NCBI GenBank assembly: GCA_030141605.1
Contig: JAQGDQ010000977.1
Coordinates: forward strand, 1 to 27,579
Length of the DNA: 27,579 bases
Reading direction: 5' to 3'
From: Tubiluchus corallicola
Taxonomy: Eukaryota; Priapulida; Priapulimorpha; Priapulimorphida; Tubiluchidae
In this document: positions 1 to 11,220 of the stretch, in pieces
Layout: each line of letters begins with the position of its first letter
Position numbering within the stretch: position 1 is the first letter of the stretch
Program-made: the position numbers and the translations under genes
The notes under the pieces: generated by a model
Database searches by the model: none
The model's input: the letters and a program-made list of their open reading frames with translations, nothing else
What the model was told of the DNA's origin: nothing

Positions 1-146
1 TTTATTACTAGAAGAGTAGAAACCCTAGCTTGATTAGTTAATTATGTAAATCTAACAACGCAGTATTGTAAATTACGCCACGCAGGTAAATCATTGATAA
101 TGTTTCCAATGTGCGTCAAATCTTCTCTGTTGTTCGTTTCTTTATA

Positions 147-485
147 CAGTCAAACCTCGTTAAACCGGACTAATGGGGGGGGGGTATGGTTTAGCCGATT
201 GTCCGATTTATCCGATATGCCTATATATGGTCTATATTATACAGGCATAATCACCTTAATAAGGTCTATATACATTGCACTATATACATTGCACTATATT
301 CTATACTGTATATTACTTTAAAATAGTCAACCTGTGAGGATAAAGAAATTATTGTACAGCTGGTAGGCCATGTTGTGTTTAGCGCTCCGGCTCGGGCGGA
401 AATCGGTCAGTTTCCTTTACCACGGATGACGTCCGTCTTATCCGATATCCGGGCTAACGGGGTCCGGTTTAACGAGGGTCGACTG
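147..485 (+). mobile_element. pogo/Tigger-like MITE, copy 1
   Basis: It begins CAGTCAAACCTCGTTAAACC and ends with the inverted GGTTTAACGAGGGTCGACTG. It is about 339 bp with no transposase. TA precedes the left end; the right flank reads TG, so the TA duplication is decayed on one side. CAGT..ACCCTCGTTA termini with TA targets are typical of the pogo/Tigger group of Tc1-mariner elements. It contains a 10-G tract at 175-184. Confidence 0.8.
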
Positions 486-1541
486 TGTGTTGGTATGTAA
501 GAGTTACCAATAAGTGTAATAGTTTGTTTTTTTCACTCTCTGAAAAGAAATTTACTTGTGCGCTGCCTTGTTCTCGATCGTGTCATGTGACTTTGTTAAA
601 CTCGAGTGTAGAAGATTTGTGATATAGTTCGATCATGTTTTAAAACGTTCCAGTCATTAAATCTCGTGATAATAAACGTTTCTTTGTTTCTGAACAAACT
701 TGTTCTGCTTGTTTTTTAAGTCAAACACCGTGTTGACTGTTGACGATTTAGTGCACACGAATACAGCTATTGTTGGCATCCTTCTGTCTCGGAAGACAAT
801 GGAGTGTTCGCCAAGAGAGTCAGTTATTCATCACATTGATGGAGCTGCAGCGTCGACTGTGGCTGAGCAGTGCGATCCTTGAACGTCTCCAGGGCGCACG
901 CCTGGGCAAAGTGTATGGAGATCCTGAGTTGCTGAAACAACAGGAACCCCCTCTCTTCCTCCCTAGTGTAGTCCAAAGGAAAGCGGAGCGATACGTTTGG
1001 CACCAGGTTGGCTGCTGGAGTCAGTGAGCATGCTGCACTGGTCCGCCTTCGGGGCTCCACTCCTGATTTGGAAGGTTTACTCGTCTACACATGGCCGTTG
1101 GATCACTTGACCTCCTCCGCCCTCTAGCCATTGGCTGCTTGTGCAGCTCCTCCGCCTAGTGTCGAAATACAGTGTGGGCATCCCGCTATATGTATATATG
1201 TACACATAGAATACAGCTATATGCATTTATAAAACTAAATATCGTCTCTTTCCAACGTTCTTTAATAATGCAGTCCATCCTAGTAATCAGAAATGTACAG
1301 CCAAAATGAATGAGTTTGTCATTAATTTCAATGGAACATATGTGGGACGGGAATTCATTGCAAATTTCGTTGCAAATTTTGGTACAAAGCTTTGGAACGA
1401 CGTAAATGATGATGTCAGGATGCTAGAGTTGTCGCTGGGCTGTTTAGGGGAGAGCCAACAACCCACATTGGCAGGTTTATCAGACTGTTTTTGTAGTTGC
1501 GATGTTCGTGTTAAGCATATGAAATCAATGGATGAAAACAT

Positions 1542-1777
1542 GGTCTAACTTTGCAATCTGTATTTTACTCAAAATCATAATCTCATAGTCAATTCACATT
1601 GGTTTAACTTTGCGATCTGTATTTTACTCAAAATCATAGTCTCATAGTCAATCCACATTGGTTTAACTTTGCAATCTGTATTTTACTCAAAATCATAGTC
1701 TCATAGTCAATCCACATTGGTTTAACTTTGCGATCTGTATTTTACTCAAAATCATAATCTCATAGTCAATCCACATA
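1542..1777 (+). repeat. 59-bp minisatellite, 4 units (copy A1)
   Basis: Units start at 1542, 1601, 1660 and 1719, each GGTTTAACTTTGC.ATCTG... and ending near AATCCACATT. Variable positions are A/G in GCAATC/GCGATC and in ATAATC/ATAGTC. Confidence 0.95.
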
Positions 1778-1970
1778 TACACAAAAATGGTAAACATAAT
1801 CAACAGTAGTAAACAAAAGTCAAGGTAAATCCATCAGCCAATATATCATGGCACCTGAGTCAAAACGTTATTATAACCTCACAACTGTTTAAGCCTATTG
1901 CTTGTCCTCTCATCTTGCTACCAAGTGTGAAAAACTACAACATTCACAGAGAAGCCAAGTAACCCAGTTC

Positions 1971-2594
1971 CATACAAAATTTTTAGCAGCAAATTGGTCA
2001 ACTGACAAATTGAAATAATCTTTTGCTACATATGATGGTAGCTAATAGCCAAAGAAGTCTTAACTTAAATACATTTAGTTTAAAGCTGTTATATTATTAT
2101 CACATTCAGTACAATAGTATAGTAAATACGAGGCGACTATCAACATTGTTACTTAGCAGCTCTTTATCAACATTCAAGTCAAAATTAAAAAAACATTTAA
2201 TGACTCGTTTTGAATATCCGACATACGAACACGATGATACTTATTAAAATCATAATTTCATTTTTCCTAGACCTTACTAAACTAGTTTATATTTTATTTT
2301 TGAATTTCTAGTTGCTCTTATAGTTTAGCTTGCACCAGACGCATTTGCCCAGAACAGTGTATGTTTTTATATGAACTAACACTGATTGTCTGTCTTTTAA
2401 TATGATGGTCAATGTTTTTAAAATGGCAAATCAAGATTTTACTACTACTACTTCATACTGTAATAAATTATTGTTTCATACACTATCGTTATCATAAAAG
2501 AATAATTGTACTGCAGTGGGCTAGAGAAGCAAAGGCTTGATAAGCCCACTGTCATGTGAACCCGATAAAAAAAAGAATGGATGAGTGAACAAAA
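1971..2594 (+). repeat. Segment B, forward copy
   Basis: This follows copy A1 directly and matches, in reverse complement, 11596-12337. It holds an RT-like ORF tail, a short (ACT)4 tract at 2441-2452 and a further 140 bp up to GTGAACAAAA, where the 40-bp array starts. Confidence 0.88.
2023..2247 (+). pseudogene. Possible non-LTR retrotransposon RT C-terminal remnant
   Basis: The 74-codon frame contains NTRRLSTLLLSSSLSTFKSK followed by LKKHLM. A Ser-Leu-STFKSKLKKHL ending is common at the C-terminus of CR1/L2/Jockey-type reverse transcriptase ORFs, where it follows a W-N-x-L-P motif. The catalytic part is missing. The downstream trinucleotide tract (2441-2452) resembles the simple-repeat tails of such elements. 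Assignment rests on this short motif only. Confidence 0.4.
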
Positions 2595-2598
2595 AAAA

Positions 2599-3745
2599 TG
2601 GCAAACAATGAAACACAAATATTCCTGTAACAAAACAATGGCAAACAATGAAACACAAATATTCCTGTAACAAAACAATGGCAAACAATGAAACACAAAT
2701 ATTCCTGTAACAAAACAATGGCAAACAATGAAACACAAATATTCCTGTAACAAAACAATGGCAAACAATGAAACACAAATATTTCTGTAACAAAACAGTG
2801 GCAAACAATGAAACACAAATATTCCTGTAACAAAACAATGGCAAACAATGAAACACAAATATTCCTGTAACAAAACAATGGCAAACAATGAAACACAAAT
2901 ATTTCTGTAACAAAACAATGGCAAACAATGAAACACAAATATTTCTGTAACAAAACAATGGCAAAAAATGAAACACAAATATTCCTGTAACAAAACAATG
3001 GCAAAAAATGAAACACAAATATTCCTGTAACAAAACAATGGCAAACAATGAAACAAATATTCCTGTAACAAAACAATGGCAAAAAATGAAACAAATATTC
3101 CTGTAACAAAACAATGGCAAACAATGAAACACAAATATTCCTGTAACAAAACAATGGCAAAAAATGAAACACAAATATTCCTGTAACAAAACAATGGCAA
3201 ACAATGAAACACAAATATTCCTGTAACAAAACAATGGCAAACAATGAAACACAAATATTCCTGTAACAAAACAATGGCAAACAATGAAACACAAATATTC
3301 CTGTAACAAAACAATGGCAAACGATGAAACACAAATATTCCTGTAACAAAACAGTGGCAAAAAATGAAACACAAATATTCCTGTAACAAAACAATGGCAA
3401 ACAATGAAACACAAATATTTCTGTAACAAAACAATGGCAAACAATGAAACACAAATATTCCTGTAACAAAACAGTGGCAAAAAATGAAACACAAATATTC
3501 CTGTAACAAAACAATGGCAAAAAATGAAACACAAATATTCCTGTAACAAAACAATGGCAAAAAATGAAACACAAATATTCCTGTAACAAAACAATGGCAA
3601 ACAATGAAACACAAATATTCCTGTAACAAAACAATGGCAAACAATGAAACACAAATATTCCTGTAACAAAACAATGGCAAACAATGAAACACAAATATTT
3701 CTGTAACAAAACAATGGCAAACAACGAAACACAAATATTCCTGTT
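2599..3745 (+). repeat. 40-bp minisatellite, about 29 units
   Basis: The unit begins GCAAACAATGAAACACAAAT and continues ATTCCTGTAACAAAACAATG. Two units near 3050-3100 lack 2 bases. Variants include GCAAAAAATG, ATTTCTG and CAGTGG. No reverse-strand frame of the unit contains a stop, so three long overlapping ORFs (up to 473 codons) appear. Since 40 is not a multiple of 3, all three frames rotate through the same peptide. Confidence 0.97.
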
Positions 3746-3766
3746 TTTCACACACCGATTCCCAGT

Positions 3767-3810
3767 GGTGTAGTGAGTGCTTGTGGTGCCCCGGGGTAAA
3801 AAAACTTCTG
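3767..3810 (+). mobile_element. Possible hAT-like terminus (fragment)
   Basis: CAGTGGTGTAGTGAGTG followed by GTGCCCCGGGG resembles the common hAT-type end CAGTGGCGTAG...GGGCCCC. No matching second end or 8-bp duplication was found, so it is probably a truncated relic. Confidence 0.3.
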
Positions 3811-3887
3811 GGGTCCCATCCTGTTAAGGTTTGGCGCGCATTATTTGCGTTCCTGAGCATTTTCGACAAGATGCGATGAAGATAAAT

Positions 3888-3962
3888 GAGTCGAATTCAC
3901 GTGCCAATATTTTAGCACAGAGTTTTAGTTTACAACAAAAATTTGCACAAATATCTGGAGAT
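3888..3962 (+). repeat. 75-bp direct repeat, copy 1
   Basis: From GAGTCGAATTCACG to ATCTGGAGAT; matches 4457-4531 with about two substitutions. Confidence 0.92.
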
Positions 3963-4456
3963 GTGGTGAGTGTACCCGTTTGTTCTAATTTTCAGGGATG
4001 AGACTTTCGCGCAGATACGCGGAATTGCGAGTTTTTGGAAGACCAGTAGTGCCATTTTTGTAAATCGCGTAAATTCGTTGAGAAAATTTTTATGGACCCA
4101 GTACATTATTTCACAAGCTGACCGCTAGTTGGCAGGCCGTCACTTTGTTTACATTACGTACATCATTGTAACCACGTGTATATCTCTATGTATAAAAATA
4201 TAGAATCAATTGTGCGGAGTTATTTGAGTCAATTGCAGACAGTTTTTATATACTTTTGCATAAGAGCGGCCAGTACTTAGGCGTTTTTGAGACAATTAGG
4301 TATCATGTATCCTTGATAGTTGAGTATTTTAAATTATGCATGAGACAAGGTAATTGATATTTTAAGTCCACTTAGAGGTTCTCTATGGCATATGCGGCCC
4401 CCAAAGCCCTGGCCTGTTTCAGAGTATTTTGCAATTTGTCATTCTCATCCCTGCCT

Positions 4457-4531
4457 GAGTCGAATTCACGAGCCAATATTTTAGCACGGAGTTTTAGTTT
4501 ACAACAAAAATTTGCACAAATATCTGGAGAT
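4457..4531 (+). repeat. 75-bp direct repeat, copy 2
   Basis: Second copy of 3888-3962, about 50 bases before the HSP60 exon acceptor. The near-identity suggests recent duplication. Confidence 0.92.
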
Positions 4532-4582
4532 TCGGGTGTTTGCAATTTATTCGTTAACCGATTATAAATAAAACGATTGCAG

Positions 4583-4761
4583 GTATTGAAATAGTGAGAA
4601 AATCTTTGAGAATTCCGGCGCTGACAATCGCTCAGAACGCGGGAGTCGACGGTTCTCTCGTCGTGCAGCACATCATCGATGCCGAACCTAAAACCGGCTA
4701 CGACGCTCTACGGAATGAATACGTTGACATGATCGCCAAGGGCATCATTGACCCAACAAAG
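4583..4761 (+). CDS. HSP60: HSP60 penultimate coding exon
   Basis: The acceptor is ...GATTGCAG before 4583 and the donor is GTATGA at 4762. The exon enters in phase 1 (the first GT completes a Gly codon) and leaves in phase 0 after AAG (Lys). Its 179 bases encode from [21 protein letters not shown] to [22 protein letters not shown], colinear with animal HSP60 with no gap. The 3' end of a 75-bp direct repeat lies about 50 bp upstream (4457-4531). Confidence 0.93.
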
Positions 4762-7682
4762 GTATGAAATGTTTTCTTTATCTGGGTGTGGCACCTACGG
4801 GCTTCCACTTGTAAGTAAGGGGCGACGATAAAATTCTTCTGTTTTCGTCTTATGACCCGGGGTAATTTTTGCTTATCGCACGCCCGGCCGGGAATACTAT
4901 AATTTTTTTGTACAAACCAATTTTATTACAGGCAATAAAAACGTAGTCAAAACAACGCAACTTTATTAAAAACTTTTACATTAAAAAGTTAAAATTTAAA
5001 ATCATGCCAAACGTTTCGACTAGCTGCTGCTGCTGTGAATTTACTACTGATGATGACAACAGCAGCTAGTCTATACGTTTGGCACGATTCTACTTTTAAC
5101 TTTTTAATGTAAACATTTTTAATAAGGTTGCATTGCTTTTAACTGTAAATGTTTTTTGTACATTCATACACTTACCTGATAGAGTCATATAAGAGCGTAT
5201 TTTTTAATTTAAATTGGAAAACGCAATAATTATTGTAACATCTCTTGTATGGCTTAGCCCACGGGTGTGCAAATTGTCAGATTAGCCCGGCCACATTAAA
5301 CTTTCTCGCAATTCCTGCGGGCCACAGGCAGTTTGGTCAAGGAGCCAAGTACAGAAAGGCCTAATAACGATTTTTTGCATCCGACCTGCGTACATCATTA
5401 CTACTACACTCAAGAATCTATTTTAGAAGTTATTAAAATTTATATTACAAACCGTATATTTCTAAATTCAGGACATATAGTGGTATTTTCATTACAATGC
5501 ATATTAGTAATGTGTATCACACAGTCTGTGTAGTACAGTGACATTAAGCTACAACCGTCTTGTAAGGGTTAATGGCATCCGGTCTAGTAGAAAAAACTAC
5601 CCGCACTATCTTTGGGATCGTGGCACGGACTTCAGCTGGATACACTCAATTAATCGTCCGGGCCGCACTTTCATTAGGTTGACAAATCTCTTCGCGGGCC
5701 GCACAAATTCTCTCGGCGGGCCTCAATTTGCACACCCCTGGCTTAGCCAGTGTTGCCATTTTATACAATGTTGATTATCGTATTGGAGGTTAAACAGTAT
5801 TTTAATTTCCACCAAATGAGCATATTAACAGCCAAACAGCCAAAATAACAGTTTCTGCTTGATTTTTTCCTTCATATTAGTAGAAGAATTCACTCTTAAA
5901 TCACACTGGTACAAACTAATTGGTAAAAATACTTTTGGCAAGAAACTTTTTCAGAAACTCCATTGATTCTGGTAGCCATTTTCTTGACATTCAATTTGTA
6001 TCTTCCTAAATGCATATTTTTGTGATACAGTTATGTAATATCAAGCTAGCATTTGTAATATCAAGTTAGCATTTGTAATATCAAGTTAGCATTTGTAGTA
6101 TCAAGTTACATTTGCAATATCAAGTTAGCATTTGTAGTATAAAACTAGCATTTGCAATATCAGGTTAGCATTTGTAGTATCAAGCTAGCATTTGCAATAT
6201 CAAGTTAGCATTTGTAGTATCAAGTTAGCATTTGCAATATCAGGTTAGCATTTGTAGTATCAAACTAGCATTTGCAATATCAAGTTAGCATTATGATAAT
6301 TGACTAGACTTGAGTAGGTTTTCTGCATATGATGATATTACCTTGATTTAGGAAGTGCCGTTTGATCGACACCTGAGAAAGCAAGGATATCTGATGCACT
6401 TATGCGAAATTTTCAGCTAATACAGCAAATAAAATAATAGATTTGTGCAGGGCTCGATGACCTTTCTTAGGCCCCTAGGTTAATGAATTTACGGGAACCC
6501 CCTTAGATGAGTCATCCTCTAACTCGCTTGCACTCATGATTGCAAATTCTTTCAATAAATTAACGGGGCTGTCTTTTGTTTGTCAATAACAATTTTCTTT
6601 AAGAAGTACCACTATTCTACTATTCTTTGCAAATCAAATTAGCACGTATTTCAACACAACCATAGTGAAAAACAGCGTACTGGATAATCCAACCCCAGCG
6701 TACTGGATAATCCAACCCCAGCGTACTGGATAATCCAACCCCAGCGTACTGGATAATCCAACCCCAGCGTACTGGATAATCCAACCCCAGCGTACTGGAT
6801 AATCCAACCCCGGCGTACTGGATAATCCAACCCCAGCGTACTGGATAATCCAGCCCCAGCGTACGGGATAATCCAACCCCAGCATACTGGATAATCCAAC
6901 CCCAGCGTACTGGATAATCCAACCCCAGCATACTGGATAATCCAACCCCAGCGTACTGGATAATCCAACCCCAGCGTACTGGATAATCCAACCCCGGCGT
7001 ACTGGATAATCCAACCCCAGCGTACTGGATAATCCAGCCCCAGCGTACGGGATAATCCAACCCCAGCATACTGGATAATCCAACCCCAGCGTACTGGATA
7101 ATCCAACCCCAGCATACTGGATAATCCAACCCCAGCGTACTGGATAATCCAACCCCAGCGTACTGGATAATCCAACCCCGGCGTACTGGATAATCCAACC
7201 CCAGCGTACTGGATAATCCAGCCCCAGCGTACGGGATAATCCAACCCCAGCATACTGGATAATCCAACCCCAGCGTACTGGATAATCCAACCCTGGTTTT
7301 GTGTAACTTAAGGCACAAGAAAACCCTCCACTTACATAAAGCTTAAAAATTTGTGTTGGTATTTTATGCCGCTTACCGCCTTTTTGCGCTCACAATTCGC
7401 AACATGTAACTTTTTGTAGCGAGCATAGCGTGATTTAAGCGGTAAACAAAACATTTACGTGTTAAACATGTTTGTTTTGAAAATTTATTTACATCGTCGC
7501 TGTACCGTTGTTTATTGTAGGTTGTGCGTACCTCGCTGGTCGACGCTTCTGGTGTGGCTTCGCTGTTGACGACGGCGGAGTGCGTAGTAACAGAAATTCC
7601 AAAAGAGGACAAAGACATGGCCGGAATGGGCGGCATGGGAGGCGGGATGGGCGGAATGGGCGGCATGGGTGGAATGATGTAG
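4583..7682 (+). CDS. HSP60: Mitochondrial HSP60 chaperonin, 3' part of gene (last two coding exons)
   Basis: Two exons, 4583-4761 and 7521-7682, join in phase to encode about the last 113 residues of the group I chaperonin HSP60 (HSPD1), the ATP-driven protein-folding ring of the mitochondrial matrix. Visible signatures are [21 protein letters not shown], then [31 protein letters not shown], and a Gly-Met-rich tail ending in GGMM. These are typical of the C-terminal equatorial domain. Family proteins are about 570 residues, so roughly 80% of the protein is encoded elsewhere. No earlier HSP60 exon is recognisable in 1-4582. The reading frame is intact, with no stop or frameshift. Odd feature: the sequence just downstream of this gene (from 7972) is also present upstream of these exons (1-1978), so this may be one of two copies or a partial duplicate. 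Confidence 0.93.
4940..5150. mobile_element. Foldback/MITE-like long inverted repeat in HSP60 intron
   Basis: The left arm from about 4957 (GCAACTTTATTAAAAAC...) and the right arm ending 5131 are inverted repeats of about 75-85 bp with roughly 85% identity by eye. They share CATTAAAAAGTTAAAA and GCCAAACGT, with a short loop near 5034-5050 flanked by GCTGCTG. Weaker complementarity continues outward. It would form a strong hairpin in RNA or DNA. The family is not recognised. Confidence 0.7.
5260..5740 (+). mobile_element. hAT-family non-autonomous element, copy a
   Basis: Termini are CACGGGTGTGCAAATT (decayed from CAGGGGTGTGCAAATT) and AATTTGCACACCCCTG. The 8-bp target duplication GCTTAGCC lies at 5252-5259 and 5741-5748, exactly as expected for hAT. 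Length is 481 bp with no transposase. Interior ends carry GC-rich GCGGGCC blocks. Confidence 0.92.
5749..6034. other. HSP60 intron, no feature seen
   Basis: AT-rich sequence between the hAT element and the 20-bp array; no coding or repeat signal recognised. Confidence 0.5.
6035..6292 (+). repeat. 20-bp minisatellite, about 13 units
   Basis: The unit is GTAATATCAAGTTAGCATTT. The later part alternates GTAGTATC and GCAATATC units, giving a 40-bp two-unit period. One unit near 6105 is shortened. Confidence 0.93.
6293..6665. other. HSP60 intron spacer
   Basis: It contains GCAGGGCTCGATGACC near 6448, reminiscent of a hAT-type end, but no partner end. Otherwise nothing recognised. Confidence 0.35.
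6674..7292 (+). repeat. 23-bp minisatellite with 184-bp higher-order unit
   Basis: About 27 units of AGCGTACTGGATAATCCAAC plus CCC. Diagnostic variants recur in the same order: CCCCGGCG at 6812, 6996 and 7180, each followed by the CCAGCCCC and GTACGGG variants. The spacing of exactly 184 bp is eight 23-bp units. The reverse strand lacks stops in all frames, giving spurious ORFs of about 200-232 codons. Confidence 0.97.
7521..7682 (+). CDS. HSP60: HSP60 terminal coding exon with Gly-Met tail
   Basis: The acceptor is TTATTGTAG before 7521. The exon begins in phase 0 with [20 protein letters not shown], continues [11 protein letters not shown] and ends in a 21-residue run of M, G and A closing with MM and a TAG stop at 7680-7682. 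The Gly-Gly-Met tail is a hallmark of mitochondrial and bacterial GroEL-type chaperonins and lines the ring cavity. An antisense ORF over this exon (7373-7666, rich in Pro-Pro-Met) is its mirror image and is not a gene. Confidence 0.94.
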   Translation, partial: VVRTSLVDASGVASLLTTAECVVTEIPKEDKDMAGMGGMGGGMGGMGGMGGMM

Positions 7683-8650
7683 TGAAGAGAAACTATAGAA
7701 AATTTTGTAGATTTCTTTTGAGTTTTGTCGAGTCGAGCGCAGCAGCTGCTTGTTTGATTACTGTTTTTGGTGATTGTCGTTCGTTTGCGCCGTTTTCAAC
7801 CAGGTCGTACCTGTCCTCTTGTCTTTTTTTGTCTTTGGTAATTGTGTTACCTGTAAACGACTTCGTTTGAAAGCAGTTAAGACAAGCAGCTGCTGTGGAA
7901 CTCCCGATGTAAAGACGAAGTCGATGTTTAACTTGTTAGGAAATGTAAGATTCTTTTTTTTACGTAGTAAAGTTTTTATTACTAGAGAGTAGAAACCCTA
8001 GCTTGATTAGTTAATTATGTAAACCCAACAACGCAGTATTGTAAATTACGCCACGCAGGTAAATCATTGATAATGTTTCCAATGTGCGTCAAATCTTCTC
8101 TGTTGTTCGTTTCTTTATACAGTCAACCCTCGTTAAACCGGACTAATGGGGGGGGGGTATGGTTTAGCCGATTGTCCGATTTATCCGATATGCCTATATA
8201 TGGTCTATATTATACAGGTCTATATTATACAGGCATAATCACCTTAATAAGGCCTATATACATTACACTATATACTATACTGTATATTACTTTAAAATAG
8301 TCAACCTGTGAGGATAAAGAAATTATTGTACAGCTGGTAGGCCGTGTTGTGTTTAGCGCTCCGGCTCGGGCGGAAATCGGTCAGTTTCCTTTACCACGGA
8401 TGACGTCCGTCTTATCCGATATCCGGGCTAACGGGGTCCGGTTTAACGAGGGTCGACTGTGTGTTGGTATGTAAGAGTTACCAATAAGTGTAATAGTTTG
8501 TTTTTTTCACTCTCTGAAAAGAAATTTACTTGTGCGCTGCCTTGTTCTCGATCGTGTCATGTGACTTTGTTAAACTCGAGTGTAGAAGATTTGTGATATA
8601 GTTCGATCATGTTTTAAAACGTTCCAGTCATTAAATCTCGTGATAATAAA
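7683..8650 (+). promoter_or_regulatory. Probable HSP60 3' UTR and poly(A) signals
   Basis: After the HSP60 stop, the first good poly(A) hexamers I see are ATTAAA at 8630-8635 and AATAAA at 8645-8650, followed by a T/GT-rich stretch. If they are used, the 3' UTR is about 970 nt and includes the whole pogo-like MITE at 8120-8459. The identical signal also exists at 671-676 in the upstream duplicate. Site use is inferred; an earlier non-canonical site cannot be excluded. Confidence 0.4.
8120..8459 (+). mobile_element. pogo/Tigger-like MITE, copy 2 (duplicated with its flank)
   Basis: Same element as 147-485, at the same place inside the segmental duplication, so it was copied with its surroundings rather than inserted independently. 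Both share the decayed right TA site (TG). Confidence 0.8.
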
Positions 8651-9515
8651 CGTTTCTTTGTTTCTGAACAAACTTGTTCTGCTTGTTTTTTAAGTCAAAC
8701 ACCGTGTTGACTGTTGACGATTTAGTGCACACGAATACAGCTATTGTTGGCATCCTTCTGTCTCGGAAGACAATGGAGTGTTCGCCAAGAGAGTCAGTTA
8801 TTCATCACATTGATGGAGCTGCAGCGTCGACTGTGGCTGAGCAGTGCGATCCTTGAACGTCTCCAGGGCGCACGCCTGGGCAAAGTGTATGGAGATCCTG
8901 AGTTGCTGAAACAACAGGAACCCCCTCTCTTCCTCCCTAGTGTAGTCCAAAGGAAAGCGGAGGGATACGTTTGGCACCAGGTTGGCTGCCGGCGTCAGTG
9001 AGCATGCTGCACTGGTCCGCCTTCGGGGCTCCACTCCTGATTTGGAAGGTTTACTCGTCTACACATGGCCGTTGGATCACTTGACCTCCTCCGCCCTCTA
9101 GCCATTGGCTGCTTGTGCAGCTCCTCCGCCTAGTGTCGAAATACAGTGTGGGCATCCCGCTATATGTATATATGTACACATAGAATACAGCTATATGCAT
9201 TTATAAAACTAAATATCATCTCTTTCCAACGTTCTTTAATAATGCAGTCCATCCTAGTAATCAGAAATGTACAGCCAAAATGAATGAGTTTGTCATTAAT
9301 TTCAATGGAACATATGTGGGACGGGAATTCATTGCAAATTTCGTTGCAAATTTTGGTACAAAGCTTTGGAACGACGTAAATGATGATGTCAGGATGCTAG
9401 AGTTGTCGCTGGGCTGTTTAGGGGAGAGCCAACAACCCACATTGGCAGGTTTATCAGACTGTTTTTGTAGTTGCGATGTTCGTGTTAAGCATATGAAATC
9501 AATGGATGAAAACAT

Positions 9516-11220
9516 GGTTTAACTTTGCAATCTGTATTTTACTCAAAATCATAGTCTCATAGTCAATCCACATTGGTTTAACTTTGCGATCTGTATTTTA
9601 CTCAAAATCATAGTCTCATAGTCAATTCACATTGGTTTAACTTTGCGATCTGTATTTTACTCAAAATCATAGTCTCATAGTCAATCCACATTGGTTTAAC
9701 TTTGCAATCTGTATTTTACTCAAAATCATAGTCTCATAGTCAATCCACATTGGTTTAACTTTGCGATCTGTATTTTACTCAAAATCATAGTCTCATAGTC
9801 AATTCACATTGGTTTAACTTTGCGATCTGTATTTTACTCAAAATCATAGTCTCATAGTCAATCCACATTGGTTTAACTTTGCGATCTGTATTTTACTCAA
9901 AATCATAGTCTCATAGTCAATCCACATTGGTTTAACTTTGCGATCTGTATTTTACTCAAAATCATAGTCTCATAGTCAATCCACATTGGTTTAACTTTGC
10001 AATCTGTATTTTACTCAAAATCATAGTCTCATAGTCAATCCACATTGGTTTAACTTGCGATCTGTATTTTACTCAAAATCATAGTCTCATAGTCAATCCA
10101 CATTGGTTTAACTTTGCGATCTGTATTTTACTCAAAATCATAGTCTCATAGTCAATCCACATTGGTTTAACTTTGCGATCTGTATTTTACTCAAAATCAT
10201 AGTCTCATAGTCAATCCACATTGGTTTAACTTTGCACTGTATTTTACTCAAAATCATAGTCTCATAGTCAATCCACATTGGTTTAACTTTGCAATCTGTA
10301 TTTTACTCAAAATCATAGTCTCATAGTCAATCCACATTGGTTTAACTTTGCAATCTGTATTTTACTCAAAATCATAGTCTCATAGTCAATCCACATTGGT
10401 TTAACTTTGCAATCTGTATTTTACTCAAAATCATAGTCTCATAGTCAATCCACATTGGTTTAACTTTGCAATCTGTATTTTACTCAAAATCATAGTCTCA
10501 TAGTCAATCCACATTGGTTTAACTTTGCGATCTGTATTTTACTCAAAATCATAGTCTCATAGTCAATCCACATTGGTTTAACTTTGCAATCTGTATTTTA
10601 CTCAAAATCATAGTCTCATAGTCAATCCACATTGGTTTAACTTTGCGATCTGTATTTTACTCAAAATCATAGTCTCATAGTCAATCCACATTGGTTTAAC
10701 TTTGCAATCTGTATTTTACTCAAAATCATAATCTCATAGTCAATCCACATTGGTTTAACTTTGCAATCTGTATTTTACTCAAAATCATAGTCTCATAGTC
10801 AATCCACATTGGTTTAACTTTGCAATCTGTATTTTACTCAAAATCATAGTCTCATAGTCAATCCACATTGGTTTAACTTTGCAATCTGTATTTTACTCAA
10901 AATCATAATCTCATAGTCAATCCACATTGGTTTAACTTTGCGATCTGTATTTTACTCAAAATCATAGTCTCATAGTCAATCCACATTGGTTTAACTTTGC
11001 GATCTGTATTTTACTCAAAATCATAGTCTCATAGTCAATCCACATTGGTTTAACTTTGCGATCTGTATTTTACTCAAAATCATAGTCTCATAGTCAATCC
11101 ACATTGGTTTAACTTTGCGATCTGTATTTTACTCAAAATCATAATCTCATAGTCAATCCACATTGGTTTAACTTTGCGATCTGTATTTTACTCAAAATCA
11201 TAATCTCGTAGTCAATCCTC
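9516..11220 (+). repeat. 59-bp minisatellite, about 29 units (copy A2)
   Basis: Same unit as at 1542-1777, expanded to roughly 29 tandem copies. Two units have short deletions (near 10050 and 10235). Adjacent units alternate irregularly between GCAATC and GCGATC forms. No unique spacers, so not a CRISPR array. Confidence 0.95.

Larger units (their letters stand above)
1..1978 (+). repeat. Segmental duplication, copy A1
   Basis: Nearly identical by eye to 7972-11424, including an embedded pogo MITE at the same position, the AATAAA, and the flank of the 59-bp array. Differences are scattered substitutions, small indels and a 4- versus 29-unit array. In the second copy this sequence begins inside the HSP60 3' UTR. 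The left boundary lies before the window. Short ORFs inside (for example 770-1027) are conserved only because the DNA was recently copied. Confidence 0.93.
3744..4582. other. Non-coding stretch upstream of HSP60 exons
   Basis: It holds a possible hAT end (3767), a 75-bp direct repeat pair (3888-3962 and 4457-4531) and otherwise unremarkable AT-rich sequence. I looked for the preceding HSP60 exon here (expected to encode the stretch before GIEI) and did not find it. Confidence 0.6.

Noticed and set aside
700-1548. Several 60-85 codon ORFs, also present at 8674-9522
   Set aside because: Shared only because the DNA was duplicated. Overlapping frames on both strands are equally preserved, and no domain is recognised.
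2448-3869. Three overlapping minus-strand ORFs of 399-473 codons with a repeated Phe/Cys/Leu-rich peptide
   Set aside because: The 40-bp unit has no stop in any reverse frame, so all three frames are open and read the same peptide in rotation. This is a repeat artefact.
6620-7318. Minus-strand ORFs of 200-232 codons over the 23-bp array
   Set aside because: Same reason: a stop-free unit whose length is not a multiple of 3, open in three frames, with no non-repetitive domain.
7373-7666. 97-codon minus-strand ORF rich in Pro and Met
   Set aside because: Antisense mirror of the HSP60 Gly-Met tail exon.
9516-11220. Regular 59-bp array considered as a CRISPR-like array
   Set aside because: The units are contiguous with no unique spacers, and the genome is clearly animal.
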